From: Ciona intestinalis
Lineage: Eukaryota > Chordata > Ascidiacea > Phlebobranchia > Cionidae
Assembly (NCBI RefSeq): GCF_000224145.3
Contig: NC_020170.2
Coordinates: forward strand, 4,852,646-4,916,645
Length of the DNA stretch: 64,000 nt
Direction: 5' to 3'
Shown here one piece after another: positions 15,729 through 31,578 of the stretch. Made by a program: the position numbers and the translations under genes. The notes below the pieces were generated by a model. The model made no database searches. It was not told where the DNA came from and saw nothing but the letters and a program-made list of their open reading frames with translations. Numbering within the stretch: the first letter of the stretch is position 1; the number at the start of each line of letters is the position of its first letter.

Positions 15729-18700
15729 CTAGACCATCTTCTGGCCAGTTACTTCAAACTGGGGTCGACGCATGGGGTGAGTTTTTCTCTCAGACGTGGC
15801 AGATGATAGAACCTGCAACATCAAATGAATAAGTTTAAATTTTAACCACATACGACAATCTTCAGATTACATTCACTGACAATAAAAACTCTTACTAATA
15901 CTACTGGCAGTTGAATAAAAAAGTTAATGAATCGGGATATTAAACCAGCACAAGCTGTGTCAAACGTAACACCTGTGTTATAACGACTGTTATCATTTTT
16001 TCACCATACGAGATTAAATAAGTAGTATTTATTTCATTAATATATTATGTTTATTCTACAACAAAAACATTACATTTTTGAGTCGTTGCTGATATTTTGC
16101 TTCAGTTTGTAGGCCTTCATTGTATTCCCGAAGTTCCTCCATTTTTCTTTCATCTTTCTTGCTCTTTTGATGATCAATTTGAGCAAGCAAGTCACTCTCA
16201 TAGTTCTTGTTGATCATCTTTGTTCTTTTTAAAATAAAGTCATAGTACATAATTATGCATGTAAGAAAATTACACTTTTTACTTGAAAAGGTACAAAAAG
16301 AAGAAAATTAACTTATGAAGGTACATAAATAAGAAAATTAACTTATGAAGGTACATAAATAGGAAAATTACTCTTGTACCTTGAAAAAATACAGCCTAAA
16401 CTTAAGAAAGTTCTTAAAAACAAAATCGTTTTCATATGTAGCATGTATTTCAGTTAATATACAAACCTTTGCACTCTCTCATCTTCAAGTTTATTATGTT
16501 CTTCCACAGCTGCCATTATTTCTTCACAATCACGTTTCAACACTTCTTTCTCATAAGCAAGCTTTTGCACTAAACATAAAAAAAAAACAAAAAAAACATG
16601 TCAGATGTAAATCTATTAGGCACTTGGGGCATGAACATTTAGAGATAACATAGTAGGGTTATTCACATTACACAAAACACACTGAAAACAACATTATAGC
16701 TGCACTATTAAACACTGGTAGGCTGTTTTGAGGTTCACTGTAGGACCTAACCTACATAGAACAGAATCCATAAACACTACCCTTACATTTCTCCTGCAGT
16801 TGTTTCCTCCTGGTTTCCATGACATCCCTCATCAACCGATTCCTCGCTTCCTTCTCCAACTTCCATTGATGGATCCTCTTGCTCCACATCGCAGCAACAT
16901 CCACATCAATAAGACGATCCAGCTCCTTCTCCCTCCTCGTCTCTTCTTCCAACTGCTGTTGGAGGAACTCCCGATACTTCTGCTCCTCCTCCCTCCTCCT
17001 GTGCTTACGCTCAACCATCTCATGAGCCTCATTTCTAGACTCCTCCAGAAGTTGCTCCAAGATCTTCATATCAAGGGCAAGTTCTTCTTGCTGTTCTTTT
17101 GCTTCTCTTTGAAGTTTCAGTTTCATCGATTTTTCCAAAGAACTCCTGTGAAGTAAAAATTTATTCATTACTTGCTTTCATTCTATTCTACATAAGTGAG
17201 GTCATGTAGTGGCAACTGTTAAACCTTGGCTTAATGCCACAGTTGGTCCACCACCCATGCTATAACCGATTACTGACCAACGGTTAGCTATTTTCGTCAG
17301 GTGTCCGATAAATATACACTTGTCAGCATTGGTATAACCAAGTGTTAAACTTATTTAGTTACAATCCAAGCTGTATTTAATTCGATGCAAAAATAGACAA
17401 CACCTACTTATGCTGTTTTTGAAGAAGTCGTTTTTGCTGTGAGGCTCTCTCCTCTTCCAGTGATCGCAACTCACGCTCCTCAATGAGCAGTTTAGCTTCC
17501 TCAGCAATCAACCTCTTTTCCTCCAGTTTTTTAGCTTGCAAGGAAGCTTTCTGGGTTCTCAGTGTATCAACCATAGCTCTGAACAAAATCAATTTTGTAA
17601 AAATAATAACTAGATAGCAACAGCAAAATTTTTTTATAATTTTATGAAAGTTGAGCGTAAAATAAGAGCACAAACTGCACTTTGGGTTTGAGAGCCTCAC
17701 TTTTTGACTGACGCTCTTTTCCACACATTTTACCTTTATATACATGCTGTTGACTCCTTTTCTTTGTGGTTAAAACAATATAATCTATTGTTTTTTAAGA
17801 GATAAATAAAACAATATGTTATCCTGAAATTGGCTAACCCTCTGTTCCCCATAATAAAAAACAAACATGAAGACTAAACCACAAACTTTATCCCAAACCT
17901 GTTCCGTTCAATCTGCTGCTGCGCCTCTTGCTCCTCTCTTGCTGCTTTAGCGAGCCGATCCTTCTCCCACAGTTGAGCGTACATTGCTTCCTCCTCTTGC
18001 TTCCTCCTCTCAAGATCAGCTTTTGCGGCAAGCTGCTGCATCCGATCCACACACACCTCATCTTGATGACGGCGAGAGAGAACTCCACGAAGTTCCTCAC
18101 ATTGTTCCCTGCAGAAAGATTAAATTTCAAATCTTAAAAATCTACCCAATCTCCTTTAATCATTTTTTAATCAAACTTTATTCAAATTTTAATCAAAATT
18201 TTACTGATTAAATTTTCTTAAGTTGTTTGAAAAATTAAAGCTATATATAGGGCTGTGAGCTACATATATACTTTTGGGGGTAAAGAGCAAACTCTGCCCT
18301 AAACCTCAAGTCCCATAGCATGTGGCACTGTAGAACCTCGCTCGAATAGAATGGAATACAATACACACATATTTTAAATCCGACATTCCTTTAACCAATA
18401 GTATTAACACATTAAGTAATATACCTCCATTGCTGATCCAGTTTCTCTTCAACAAATGCTTGTCTCTCAGTTTCTCGCTTAGCTTTTAAAAGTTTAGCAC
18501 GCTCGCACATCTTGTTTTGGCGTTCCTCTAAAGTTTCATGTTTTGCTTCCATTTCTCTCACATATTCCTCGTCTTCTGCTGACAAAAGCTCACGGAGTCT
18601 GGAGATGTGAAACAGTTACGAACTGATATAATAAATTGCACTAGTGAAGCCTTCAAATTAAAACATGATATATGAAAAAAACATTTGGGTGTGTTTAAAT

Positions 18701-19662
18701 AATTTCAAATATTTCATGAGCTTTAAAAGTTAGGAAATAGGAACCACTGATTTGAACGCAGTTTCCATCTTTCTAAACAATGCAGCCAAAGCAATTATTA
18801 AATAAATACTTTTGTCGTCGCTCATCTAGCTCCAATTTTCGTTGTTCCATCAAATCTTTTACTCTTCGTTGGACTGTGTTCTTTTGAATCGAACGATCAG
18901 TTATTCTTTCCCAGTCATTCTGTGATTAGGAAAACAAACTAAAAGTTTGCTATGGTGTGTATGAAATGCAACATCAGTGTAGTGTATGGATATATATATT
19001 ATCATTAATTTAGATGGTTGCCTAATAAATTACTTTTTTTTAACTATTTATTGTACTGAATCAATAGTTGTCTTGTTAAAAAAAGTTTATACTTTAAAAA
19101 AGGAGACTACCTTAAGATCAAACATCTTGTTATACTTGGTGATGAGGATCGCTTCTTCTCGAAGATCTTCTTGTCTCCGACGCTCCAGGAGCAAATGCTC
19201 AGGGAGCTTGGATGATGGCATTTTTGCTCTCTATAAAGAGAACGTATTAAATAACGAAAAAACATATAAGATAATGTAATAAATTGTGGTATTTAAAATT
19301 TACTGAGTCAAATATATGGTTCTTAACCTTTTTAACTCGAAACTTGTTTTAAAGGCCGTTTTTTTTGCGCTAATTTATTAAGGTTTGTTGGACATTTCTT
19401 TAATCAGGTCCATATACGACTAACCAAAATTAAAACTCACAATAGAGACTTGGCAGTGGCCGTGTTGAAGTGGACGGTGTTTATATGAGTTAGTAGTTAG
19501 CGCAAGGAGTTAGCAGATATCCTAGTAGAAGGATTCTTTACCAGCACCATTGCTTTATATTTTCCCTAAGCTACCAATAAAAATAGAACTTACAATAGAG
19601 ACAGAGTGAGGGGTGGGGCCGGTGTGCTCCCGCGTTCGACGAGTTCTTTGTGTTGCCAACAT
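15729..19662 (-). CDS. CFAP53: Cilia and flagella associated protein 53 (CCDC11)
   Basis: Coiled-coil microtubule inner protein of motile cilia, needed in vertebrates for left-right patterning. Ten exons on the minus strand: 19662-19594, 19230-19111, 18919-18810, 18598-18425, 18108-17899, 17578-17408, 17145-16787, 16569-16467, 16224-16074 and 15812-15729. Every junction keeps phase and the product is 516 aa; the human protein has 514. Landmarks shared with human CFAP53, recalled rather than aligned: GPTPHSVSIRAK near the start, RRQKLRELLSADEEY, EQCEELRG, AMYAQLWEKDRLAKAAREEQ, LDRLIDVDVAAMW, LEKEARNRLMRDVMETRRKQ, and a C-terminal VLSSATSERKTHPMRRPQ. Almost the whole protein is charged heptad-like coiled coil. 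The ATG at 19662 is the first that fits; there is no in-frame stop just upstream, so a slightly longer start is not excluded. The gene sits 607 bases downstream of the STK3/4 start, on the same strand. Confidence 0.95.
16290..16375. repeat. 30-base tandem repeat in CFAP53 intron
   Basis: Two to three units of AAGAAAATTAACTTATGAAG followed by GTACATAAAT. Intronic; likely a polymorphic minisatellite. Confidence 0.8.
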
Positions 19663-20230
19663 CTTGCTATGGCTATGAACCCTCACACAAACACAAGCAA
19701 TTAATTTGAACTAAGCTTACACTATTTTTATCAAATGAACATTTAAAACTGTTTTACTTCCTGTATTTCAATTTTATGTCAGAATATATTTCTTAAGTTG
19801 GCAACAAAACAGTATCCTAAATTCATTTCTTAACCTTGGAATTTAGTACAGAGTTTCTTTTAAACATACTCTTAATTATTAAGTATAGAGCAAGATATTA
19901 AATGAATTTTAATGTAATTTAGAGTTTTTACACTTCTTCTAACTTTTTTAGGCGACTTTTAGGTATACATTGACTACAAATAAATACTCTGAAACGTTAT
20001 TATAGCATGTCAATCTGTTGATAAACCTATAAAACTTAGTTATCGTTGAAATTGATACAAGAAAATCTTAAATAGCGTTGCTTTCTGATTTGGTTTGTTG
20101 TTTAGAAATCATCGAAGCATATCTTGTTGCCATAGCGAAATTTGTCCGCTAGGTAGTGCTATAAACAGATATTTAATGTTTAAAGGGTAGAAATTTACAT
20201 TTATTTTCGATAAACAGTAAAGATACAGCG
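19663..20230. other. Spacer between GPCR stop and CFAP53 start
   Basis: 568 bases on the promoter side of CFAP53 and the 3' side of the GPCR gene. AT-rich; no exon seen. TTTATT strings on the plus strand could serve as polyadenylation signals for the minus-strand GPCR. Confidence 0.4.
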
Positions 20231-22817
20231 TCACAGTTGCGTAATTGACTTTTGGATAACATGGCAGTTCGTTTCGTTTTTTATACGAAGTTCGTAGCCC
20301 CGAAAGTGCAGGTCTTTTGTAAAACTTGAATCCGATGCTTTTGTGATTGTATTGACGTGAGAGTTTCGCTTCGAAACGGAATAAACGTGTTCTGTGTTGT
20401 CGTCGCTGCCAGTGGACACGGTTTCAAATGAGTCTTTGTAACCGGAATGTTGCACCTCTGCATGAAAATAAAACTACCAAATGCAAAATCATGTCTAGTG
20501 GTAAAAAGGCTACAAACCTGCCGAATCATCATCTCGATATACAGTATCAACTGACAAAACTTTTTTCTTAGGGGCGATGGAATGATTACTCGTGGGCCTC
20601 TTTGGTAATTTTAAACGACCAAACAGTTTTCTGCAGTACAAAGTCCCATTAAAATCATATGTGCACGTCTATATATGCACGATTTTACTTTACCTGAAGT
20701 GGTTTCTAAAGTTCTGTGTAAGAACGCCGTATACCAGTGGATCTGACACACACGTCGTCGTGGATAACCACGTAACCATAAAATCGAGCCAATGAGAAGT
20801 CCCTTGGCCAGTCGCAGCTAGATAAAGCGCATGTACGAAATAAGGCGCCCATGAGCAGCAAAGGACCAGCAACGCTGCTGTAATAATCCACGTTGATTTT
20901 CCGTCAGACGTTGGCTTAATTGGTGACGTTAGACTCAACGTGGGTCGTGACGTAAATAGTGACGTCAGCGTCCGACGGGGTGGGTTAAGAGTGTTGGTAC
21001 TTTCCCTTTTTATCCCCCGGGTCGCCATAATTGATCTACTGTTGTTACGCGTCAACATTGTTCGATTGTGCTTTGCTGCCTGCAACCTTGTAACCTGAAT
21101 GCAACATTTTTAACATAGTAAGATAGAATGCTTTTAATCCTTTTTCCTCGACCCCTTTTGTAGTAAAAAAGAGTATTTGAAGAGTTATTTAACCGTATAT
21201 CTGTACGAGTCTAAAATAGCGTGTTGGGGTAAGATGAGACATGTTTTTATTCTCTTTTATCGACCGATTTGATAGAAAAAAAAATCATTTTAAACTGGCA
21301 TTTAATCATATCTTTACAAGTCCGAAGTAATTTGGTAATTATTTAAAAACAATCGGGACAAATGGGATATTGTGTGGTAAATGTATCACGCGTCTTACCC
21401 CACTTACATATATTCCGTAAATATAGAACATGAATTTATTAGGCCACTTACTTTGTAAATTAACCTGTAAGAACATATAGTAGCAGCGCAGGGCACGAGG
21501 TACAATAACGATGTGTAGAAAACAGTGAATATTAGAGCAGATCCGCCAATCGACCAGCTGATGGCGCATTTTCTTAGCGATGGGGAATATCTAAAATAGA
21601 ATGGTTACAAACAATCTTGATAAGTTAAGCTATGGAAATAAATTTTACCTGTATAATCCAATTCCTGTAAGCGGAGGTGCACACGCTATAACGGCGCACC
21701 ACCACGAGAAGAAAATTAGGATCCGAACTTTGTTTTTTTTGATCCGTTTACTGAAAGGGGAACTGACAACGTGGTAGCGATCCAACGCAATTCCAGCAAC
21801 AGAGAGCAGGGAGACAGTTTGAAAGCTAAAAACAGGTATTTATAATTTACTGTGATTACTTTTGCTGGATCCCAGTCGTCTCATATTGGTTGTATGAATT
21901 GGAAGCCATAAATGAACTAAATTCTTAAAAAATAATCACTCCCAGCGAGCACAATTAAGGTGTGTGAAACAAAACACCCGTGTTATTGCGACTGTCATTG
22001 CCCAACCACTTAAAGATAAATAAGTTACTTTTATTCTACTTCAACTTACACGGCAGAATAGAATCCATAAATTTGACAGAATACGGAGCCTAGCACCCAG
22101 TCTTCTGAGACTGTGGATGCTAGGGTAAACGGAACAGATGCGACGCATGTGAGCACGTGACTTGTGCATAGAGAAACGACCCACATATTAGTAACGTTTT
22201 GCAACTGCCGTTTGCGGTGAACCAGCCAGATGATGGCGCCATTCAGGATTATTCCAAAAACCAAAACAGCTGAGAAGTAAAGAGTAAGTTAAATTTTGTT
22301 ATATGGGCATACATTGGAGGTAATGGGTCAAACCTGGCCTAAATCCTAGTACCCATGACGTGTCACGCTACGGGACCTCTTCCATGTAAAATAGTCATAC
22401 ATTGCTACTTTACAGTCAACAGTAGAACGCGGTTTTAGGCTAATGTATTCGCAATTTGGCCATATTTGGCAGTGTAAGATTGCATGTATAACCACAGCTT
22501 ATTCGAGACATCTCTATATTAGGCCGTGATAACTTATTTAGCGTCGCGTGGAGAGACACCGGCAGTCAGTATAACACGGGTATTCTGTTTGGCTGTTTCA
22601 TAAACTTTATAGAAGTTACCACGAATGTAACTTGGAAGTGAAGAAAAGGAACTGCGTTTTATTGCCAGTACGTTAAACTTAATGCATCATACTATTATAG
22701 TCCTTATATACGTAAAACTAAATGCACAACTGCCATTTACAAACCTGAGTATAATAAGCACTGGATAACTATTGCAGCGTTGTCTCTCTGCCAAGCTGTA
22801 CTGGAGACATTACTCAT
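20231..22817 (-). CDS. Orphan class A (rhodopsin-like) GPCR
   Basis: Seven-transmembrane receptor of 449 aa. Exons on the minus strand: 22817-22745, 22269-22050, 21825-21649, 21590-21452, 21094-20694, 20630-20518 and 20457-20231, all in phase. The short N-terminus begins MSNVSSTAW with a glycosylation sequon. TM1 carries the conserved Asn (GIILNGAIIWLV). TM3 ends in LSVAGIALDRYHVV, the DRY box. TM4 and extracellular loop 2 read CAPPLTGIGLYRYSPSL. TM5 is in exon 4. TM6 is WIITAALLVLCCSWAPYF, with the CWxP motif reduced to CSWAP. TM7 is WLSTTTCVSDPLVYG, that is DPLVY in place of NPxxY. The third loop is long, basic and Ser/Thr-rich, and the tail has several possible phosphorylation clusters. 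The overall look recalls GPR161 or GPR101-type orphan receptors, but I cannot assign a family or ligand by eye. Confidence 0.88.
21220..21404. repeat. Family B MITE in GPCR intron
   Basis: Starts GTGTTGGGGTAAGATGAGAC and ends CGCGTCTTACCCCACTTA. Well diverged. A partial second copy precedes it at about 21143-21215. Confidence 0.6.
21950..22030 (+). repeat. SINE fragment (3' part) in GPCR intron
   Basis: Contains the body motif CACCCGTGTTATTGCGACTG and the tail AAATAAGTTACTTTTA. The tRNA-like head is missing. Confidence 0.55.
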
Positions 22818-23271
22818 TCTACGACTGCTATTCCAAACTAAACTTATGCGACTTCAAATTGAAGTGCTCTTCATTCAAGAGCGGTAGGGTTCGTCAGTTT
22901 CCTTTTACCAAACAGCTAAATAGTCCAAGTCAATAGCGCCCTACATAGCACTTGGATACAATGTCAAACTTGGGCCTACCACATTACGCTATTGTGAAGC
23001 TATAAAGCGTGCATTGTTTCGCGTTTAATCGGTAATTGTTCGGCTATGAAAGGAATTTCTCTGTCATAATAATCCGTAAGTCGAACCCCTGATCCACTTA
23101 CAGACAACTAATGTCCACTCCCGGCTATTGTTAAGTTAAAGCAAAGCAAATAAATCGCGCGCGAGTGCGTCCCATCACAGTTGCGTTCACAATACGACAA
23201 AAACTCACTGTGATCAAAAAGTTTTAATAAAAATCAAACAAATGAAATTTCATAGGAAAAGAAATAAGGCG
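22818..23271. other. Spacer between KATNAL2 and GPCR genes
   Basis: 454 bases upstream of the GPCR ATG and downstream of the KATNAL2 stop. I see no exon. It must contain the GPCR promoter and the KATNAL2 3' end. Confidence 0.45.
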
Positions 23272-28419
<5,148 letters not shown>

Positions 28420-30893
28420 TTAAGAGGCTTACTTGTCCCTTTTGTAGAAAATTGTAATTTTGTATGTTATTTTAATGAGAAATCGATGCGCGAACAGTTA
28501 ACACAACACGTCGAAAACTTGTAGTTAGGGAAGCCATTTAACATAGATATAACATGTATATGGTGCAGTTGCGCCCTCTTTTGTATGTAACTTTATCGTT
28601 TAAAAACAAAGAAGAGATCCGAGCTCTAATGAATGGGCACGTTTCATGATAAAAGGTGTGACGTATGGTGTTCTGACGTCACTCTTCTATGACGTGACAA
28701 GATTCTGAAATATCCCTAAGCCATAAGCTATAGAGAAAAAAAATAGATGTATTTGCTAGGTTTATTTGCTTTTTCATTTTGCGAGTAATTAGACAAAACC
28801 AAACGTGAGGACTTTTATTGAAGAAGCTTCTGTAAAGAAGAAACATGGTTAAAATACCTCCATAAGTTTGTGGCTGGCGTTGGTGGAAAGCCACTACGGC
28901 ACGACAAGCCCCCTGTCAATGGTAGTGGGTTTCTACTTCGGTGAGAAACCCTTGCGGGATGTTACTGTCCACGCAGGTAAAAGAAACCCTCACAGCTAAA
29001 AATAGAATGAATACAAATAACACACCGATAAATAAACCAAAAATTGTACAACGAGTGCATAGAAAAAATGTGGGATACATGCAGCAAACACAACATTTCA
29101 GTCATACAAAAATGGTAGGCGGTTAAAGTAATTAACGCGAACATAATCATTGAAACATCTTCAAAGAAAATATGGTTGAAATCCTGAAGGATAAGGATCT
29201 ACAGTGTACACCATATTGAATGTCCGACCGCAAAGAATCGAAGCCAACAACAGCTCCGCATGTCCCAATCAAAAGATATGTCGCCATGTTGGTACTGTGA
29301 TACTCTCGTCGTATCTTAGACAATATATTACCGTCCGGTTGTTACGTACCGCATCGACCGTTACGAAACTGCGTCAGATTGTTACGAACCGCATTGACAG
29401 TGACCTCAATATCCAGCGTAGCATCACTGGCGGTGACGTCCACGCAACAACCAGACCGTTAAGTAACCCAATCAAAACTGACGTAACCGCACCGAACGCA
29501 GGGCCAGGACAATGCTCTGACCCACCGTATCGACGTCGTAGCGTAATTGTGACGTGGCCATCGTCCCAATCGCGCTAATGACGTTTTTATATAAAGTGAG
29601 TCAAGTTTACGTTACAGTATATTAAATGGATTACTCTTACATTTACACGCATATTACAATACGTGTTGATATTACTCGAGTATTTGTGTACCAACATAGC
29701 GTTTCCACCAAGCAATCAGGACAAAACAGAATCGCTGAAAGATTCGACATTTTCAGCAGAAGCACACAATAGAGTGTACAACAACCAAAACTGATCCAGC
29801 AAGATGTTCGCTATAATTTCATTGCATATATTTCATCGACATGCAAAATGCACTATAGTAGTGACTGACTAAGAATAGCTAGCAATATTAGGTCCAGCAG
29901 AATAAGAATACAACAGCGCAGACAAGACGTTCCAGTTATATGTAATAGTTACGTAACAGATAGAAAATTAACTAAATTTACACCAGTTTGTTTGACAGTT
30001 AAAATTATTCCAAAGTTATGGTTTATTACTGAATTATATACAATTATAATGTACCATACGTTGGTTTTTTTTATGTAGCTTTGTTCGCGGACTCTTTTGC
30101 AAAAATAGAATCGTTAAATATCAATTAACAATTTGTATATTATTACGTCATATTTACCTTCATTCTACCTTCGCGGCATGACCCGCTTGATCCTCTGTGA
30201 CGTCACACACCATGTTCAACTCTTAAACTTTAAAACTCTATATTTAAATTAAAATAAGTTTGTGACAAAACAGAGAACTTACGAAGTGGGTTCTTTCGTT
30301 GCGTCGTCACCACTTCGTGACGTCACATCATGGAGGTTTCTAGAAAAGAGCTTATGTACGTAATAATGCCAATTGTGATTTATACTTTACCACTTCATAT
30401 TTGATCTTTTTGTTTCGCGCTCATAGCGCAAATATAATTAGAATATACAAGTAATGTGCCTTCGACGTAAAACGCACATGGGGCCCCATGGAAAAAAGTC
30501 GCGAAACGTGCGCGTACAACAGTCGCATCTTGATCATCTATGACGCAACGAAACTAATGACGTAACGAAACTAATAACGTAATAATAAAGCGAGCGGTAG
30601 AGCGAACGATTGCAACGGTTTGTGACGTAACGGAACACATCAGCGATTGTAAACCGAGATATTGCGCGCAACATCGCGAGTGATTTATATTTATAAAGAG
30701 ATAAACGCATGGCACAAAACCTATAGCATATTATTATTAAACATTATGTAGTGCAATAATATTCTGATCAGTAGTATAAATATATAATATACATTATAGT
30801 AAATAGTACACCATCATGTATTAATTAAATAATACTTAACTCAAGTCTTGCAAGAAACCTTCCAACATCTTAACTAGAACGTGGTAACTCGCC

Positions 30894-30941
30894 ATGGCGG
30901 AGAAAAGGCTTTTGTGCGCGGAGCAATCAAGGCGGGCGTAA
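30894..30941 (+). other. 15-codon small ORF with strong start context
   Basis: An ATG in the context CTCGCCATGGCGG opens 15 codons (MAEKRLLCAEQSRRA) before TAA. It sits just upstream of the CACGTG/CCAAT/TGACGT cluster. It may be chance, the start of an unseen exon, or part of a non-coding transcript. Confidence 0.15.
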
Positions 30942-30954
30942 TCAGCTGATGCGA

Positions 30955-31035
30955 GGCGTCGGTCACGTGAGCAATCTGACCAATCAGCTTTAAGATTGGA
31001 TGGCTGGCTGATTGTGACGTCGGTTTAACTTAGAG
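30955..31035. promoter_or_regulatory. Promoter-like motif cluster
   Basis: Within about 80 bases: GGTCACGTGAGC (E-box), GACCAATCAGC (CCAAT), AAGATTGGATGG (inverted CCAAT) and TTGTGACGTCGG (CRE-like). No clear downstream gene is visible on either strand within 500 bases, so its target is unknown. Confidence 0.35.
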
Positions 31036-31578
31036 ACGTAACTTAACTTCACAATAATTCGCCATTTTGGATTGTCAACGTTCCTATTCAATAAAGCTGT
31101 GGTCCTATACGGTCAGACATGAACTACTGGGCGACCTGTTTTACATTTAATCTCATCATGACTGAGTTGATAATGCTTTGTTACTTTCCCAAGTTATGTC
31201 TTCTAATCTCCGCTTTATTTTCTTATTAATTAATCTGAACACCGTTTAAATCTCGATATTCAGGAGTCGACAACTGTCTGACATATGCAACATTAACTTA
31301 CAGATGATTACCACATGCGACATACGGGTAATACCTGCTACAAAATAGGAATCCAAATCGACCAAGAAACTCCATTGGTTTAAACAAAACTGCAACGTTT
31401 TACTAAATTGGTATGAACAAAAATGTAACTCGATTTCAAACGAAACTGAGTTATATTTACGGCAAAGTGAAGAAATACTAACAAAAATTAAATAAATTTT
31501 AAAAGGTAACAAGGGAACGTGCGATTGTGAAATACCATTAATAACAAAACCAATGAATAATAAACACACAGTTTAACT

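Larger units (their letters stand above)
28420..31578. other. 3.2-kb intergenic region with CRE-like motifs
   Basis: Lies upstream of KATNAL2 (start 28419) and downstream of the GTPase gene (stop 31579). I see no exon chain. It is notable for many TGACGT cores, including palindromic TGACGTCA at 28674, 30198 and 30318 and TGACGTAA at 30558 and 30623. Near 30960-31030 an E-box CACGTG, a CCAAT and an inverted CCAAT cluster with another TGACGT. The 124-codon frame at 29204-29578 (+) has no recognisable features and I do not call it. Confidence 0.55.

Noticed and set aside
20950-20985. TGACGTAA and TGACGTCA motifs near the GPCR third-loop exon
   Set aside because: They lie inside coding sequence and are explained by codon content; not added to the regulatory cluster.
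29204-29578. Plus-strand frame of 124 codons upstream of KATNAL2
   Set aside because: No domain or signal sequence; composition reflects the TGACGT- and CG-containing regulatory-looking DNA. No neighbouring exon found.
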